Shown: piece after piece, positions 63,048 to 64,000 of the stretch
Layout: each line of letters opens with the position of its first letter
How positions within the stretch are numbered: position 1 is the first letter of the stretch
Origin: Phocaeicola coprophilus DSM 18228 = JCM 13818
Lineage (GTDB): Bacteria; Bacteroidota; Bacteroidia; Bacteroidales; Bacteroidaceae
DNA length: 64,000 nucleotides
NCBI RefSeq assembly: GCF_000157915.1
Contig: NZ_EQ973651.1
Location: 83,208-147,207, forward strand
Direction: 5' to 3'
Program-made: the position numbers and the translations under genes
The notes under the pieces: model-generated
Databases searched by the model: none
What the model saw: only the letters and a program-made list of their open reading frames with translations
Told to the model about the DNA's origin: nothing

Positions 63048-64000
63048 ATGTGTAGACTGTATTTTTCTTTAATATGTTTATTATTGATTACTTCTTCAAC
63101 CTTTGCATCTTTATCTGTTGATACTGTTGTAAAGAGAATCAGGATCAATCGTGAACTGCTAAATATTGGCATTATTTCTGATGCACAATTTCCGGAGAAT
63201 GATGAAAATTTATCAGTCGGTCATTTGGGGGTTGTAATGAATGGTCCTAAACATGTACATAGAGCTCTGAATTATTTTAAGAAGATGTCTGTAGATATGA
63301 TCATAATGAACGGGGATATGGTTAATTCTCCTTCAGGCGGCAATGCATATAATACATATAATATGTTGCTGGATGATGTATATGGCAAAGAGCGTACTGG
63401 GATGCCTTTATTAATATACCCGATGGGAAATCATGAATTTTATAGCAGCAATGCAGAAAATTTGTATAAAGATAATGTAGAGCTTCCTCTAAACAGTCAT
63501 TATGTCGTAAACGGCATACACTTTATCGGGGTATCCTGTTCGGATGGTAATGGCGGATACACTGAAGATAGGCTGGAATATTTAAGACATCATCTTGAAA
63601 TTGCTTATCATGAAAATAAAACTAATCCTATAATTGTGATAAGTCATATGCCTTTTAAGGTTGACAACTTCTTTGGCGGCCAATGGGAGTCTCCTCAGGC
63701 GAAAGAGTTTTATCAGATTTTGTCAGCCTATCCTCAAGTCGTATATCTTTGCGGACATAGTCATTATCCGTTATTTGATGATTTATCAGTAATTCAAAAG
63801 GATTTTACAATAATCAATACAGGTAGTACATCGTATTTTGATCTTGACTGGAATACATTGAAGAATAAAAATATGTTGGATAAAGATCTTCCTAATGAAT
63901 ATGAGAATCCTCAATTGATCGGCATTTTTAAACAAGCGGATATAGATGGTAGAGATGAAGTAAACCAAGGATGGATTATGGATCTTAATTCAAGGACTGG
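63048..64000 (+). CDS. Calcineurin-like metallophosphoesterase, 3' end outside window
   Basis: About 317 residues are visible and the frame is still open at the window edge. A signal peptide (about 1-21) is followed by metallophosphatase motifs in order: IISDAQF (about 42), IIMNGDMV (about 86), PMGNHE (about 125), ISHMPF (about 200) and LCGHSHYPL (about 234). The Asp, Asn and His residues that bind two metal ions are all present. It begins 57 nt after the GH89 gene and probably belongs to the same locus. It may remove phosphate from glycans or nucleotides; the substrate is not evident. Confidence 0.85.
   Translation, partial: MCRLYFSLICLLLITSSTFASLSVDTVVKRIRINRELLNIGIISDAQFPENDENLSVGHLGVVMNGPKHVHRALNYFKKMSVDMIIMNGDMVNSPSGGNAYNTYNMLLDDVYGKERTGMPLLIYPMGNHEFYSSNAENLYKDNVELPLNSHYVVNGIHFIGVSCSDGNGGYTEDRLEYLRHHLEIAYHENKTNPIIVISHMPFKVDNFFGGQWESPQAKEFYQILSAYPQVVYLCGHSHYPLFDDLSVIQKDFTIINTGSTSYFDLDWNTLKNKNMLDKDLPNEYENPQLIGIFKQADIDGRDEVNQGWIMDLNSRT

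Overview
The window comes from a Bacteroidales genome, most likely Bacteroides or Phocaeicola. The signs are a SusC/SusD polysaccharide utilisation locus with its own ECF sigma/FecR pair, a Bacteroides-type conjugation operon (TraE, F, G, J, K, L, M, N, O), -7 boxes of the TAnnTTTG type, and weak Shine-Dalgarno signals. No rRNA, tRNA or CRISPR array was seen. The window reads as three nested or adjacent units.

(1) Positions 1 to about 52,700 are the right part of an integrative conjugative element (ICE); its left end lies outside the window. A partial ParB-like gene and three small unknown genes run rightward and end at a terminator near 2,050. A roughly 20-kb leftward operon (about 22,351 down to 2,091) encodes a type IV secretion apparatus: a TraD-position protein, two DUF4134 (TraE-like) proteins, TraF, the VirB4-like ATPase TraG, two unknown secreted proteins, an unknown envelope protein, TraJ, TraK, TraL, TraM, TraN, TraO, a lipoprotein, a coiled-coil protein with an RNA-polymerase-alpha-CTD-like domain, and the coupling ATPase. 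Three putative DNA adenine methyltransferases sit among the structural genes. Upstream (22.5-26.0 kb) are a Toprim primase, a RecA-fold ATPase, a HTH protein and an unknown protein. The ICE integrase is at the extreme right, but it is split.

(2) About 26,314-51,605 is a second, roughly 25-kb mobilizable element (IME). It is inserted inside the ICE integrase gene at the codons for the catalytic H-x-A-R-H motif. The integrase N-terminal half is at 51,594-52,568 and its C-terminal 55 codons are at 26,146-26,313. The IME carries two tandem tyrosine recombinases, a RhuM-like small protein, two HTH proteins, a DUF3408 protein, a candidate oriT, MobC, a relaxase, and cargo. The cargo includes small envelope proteins, a papain-like cysteine peptidase lipoprotein, and a giant polymorphic-toxin locus: a T9SS-sorted 989-aa protein, a SpvB/FG-GAP plus RHS protein of about 3,011 aa (now split by a one-base frameshift), and a multipass membrane protein overlapping the toxin stop codon, which is a candidate immunity protein. 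A rearranged relic of a second copy of this locus (35.9-38.3 kb) lies beside it.

(3) From about 52,750 to the end is a chromosomal glycan locus: ECF sigma factor (without a clear start codon, next to the ICE end), FecR anti-sigma, SusC with a STN signalling domain, SusD, a small lipoprotein, a GH89 alpha-N-acetylglucosaminidase and a metallophosphoesterase cut by the window edge. It probably senses and degrades alpha-GlcNAc-containing host glycans.

The most interesting points are the insertion of one mobile element into the catalytic motif of another element's integrase, in a register where precise excision would restore the gene, and the mobilizable RHS toxin/immunity locus with its relic cassette. 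All family assignments come from reading the translations by eye; no database search was run.
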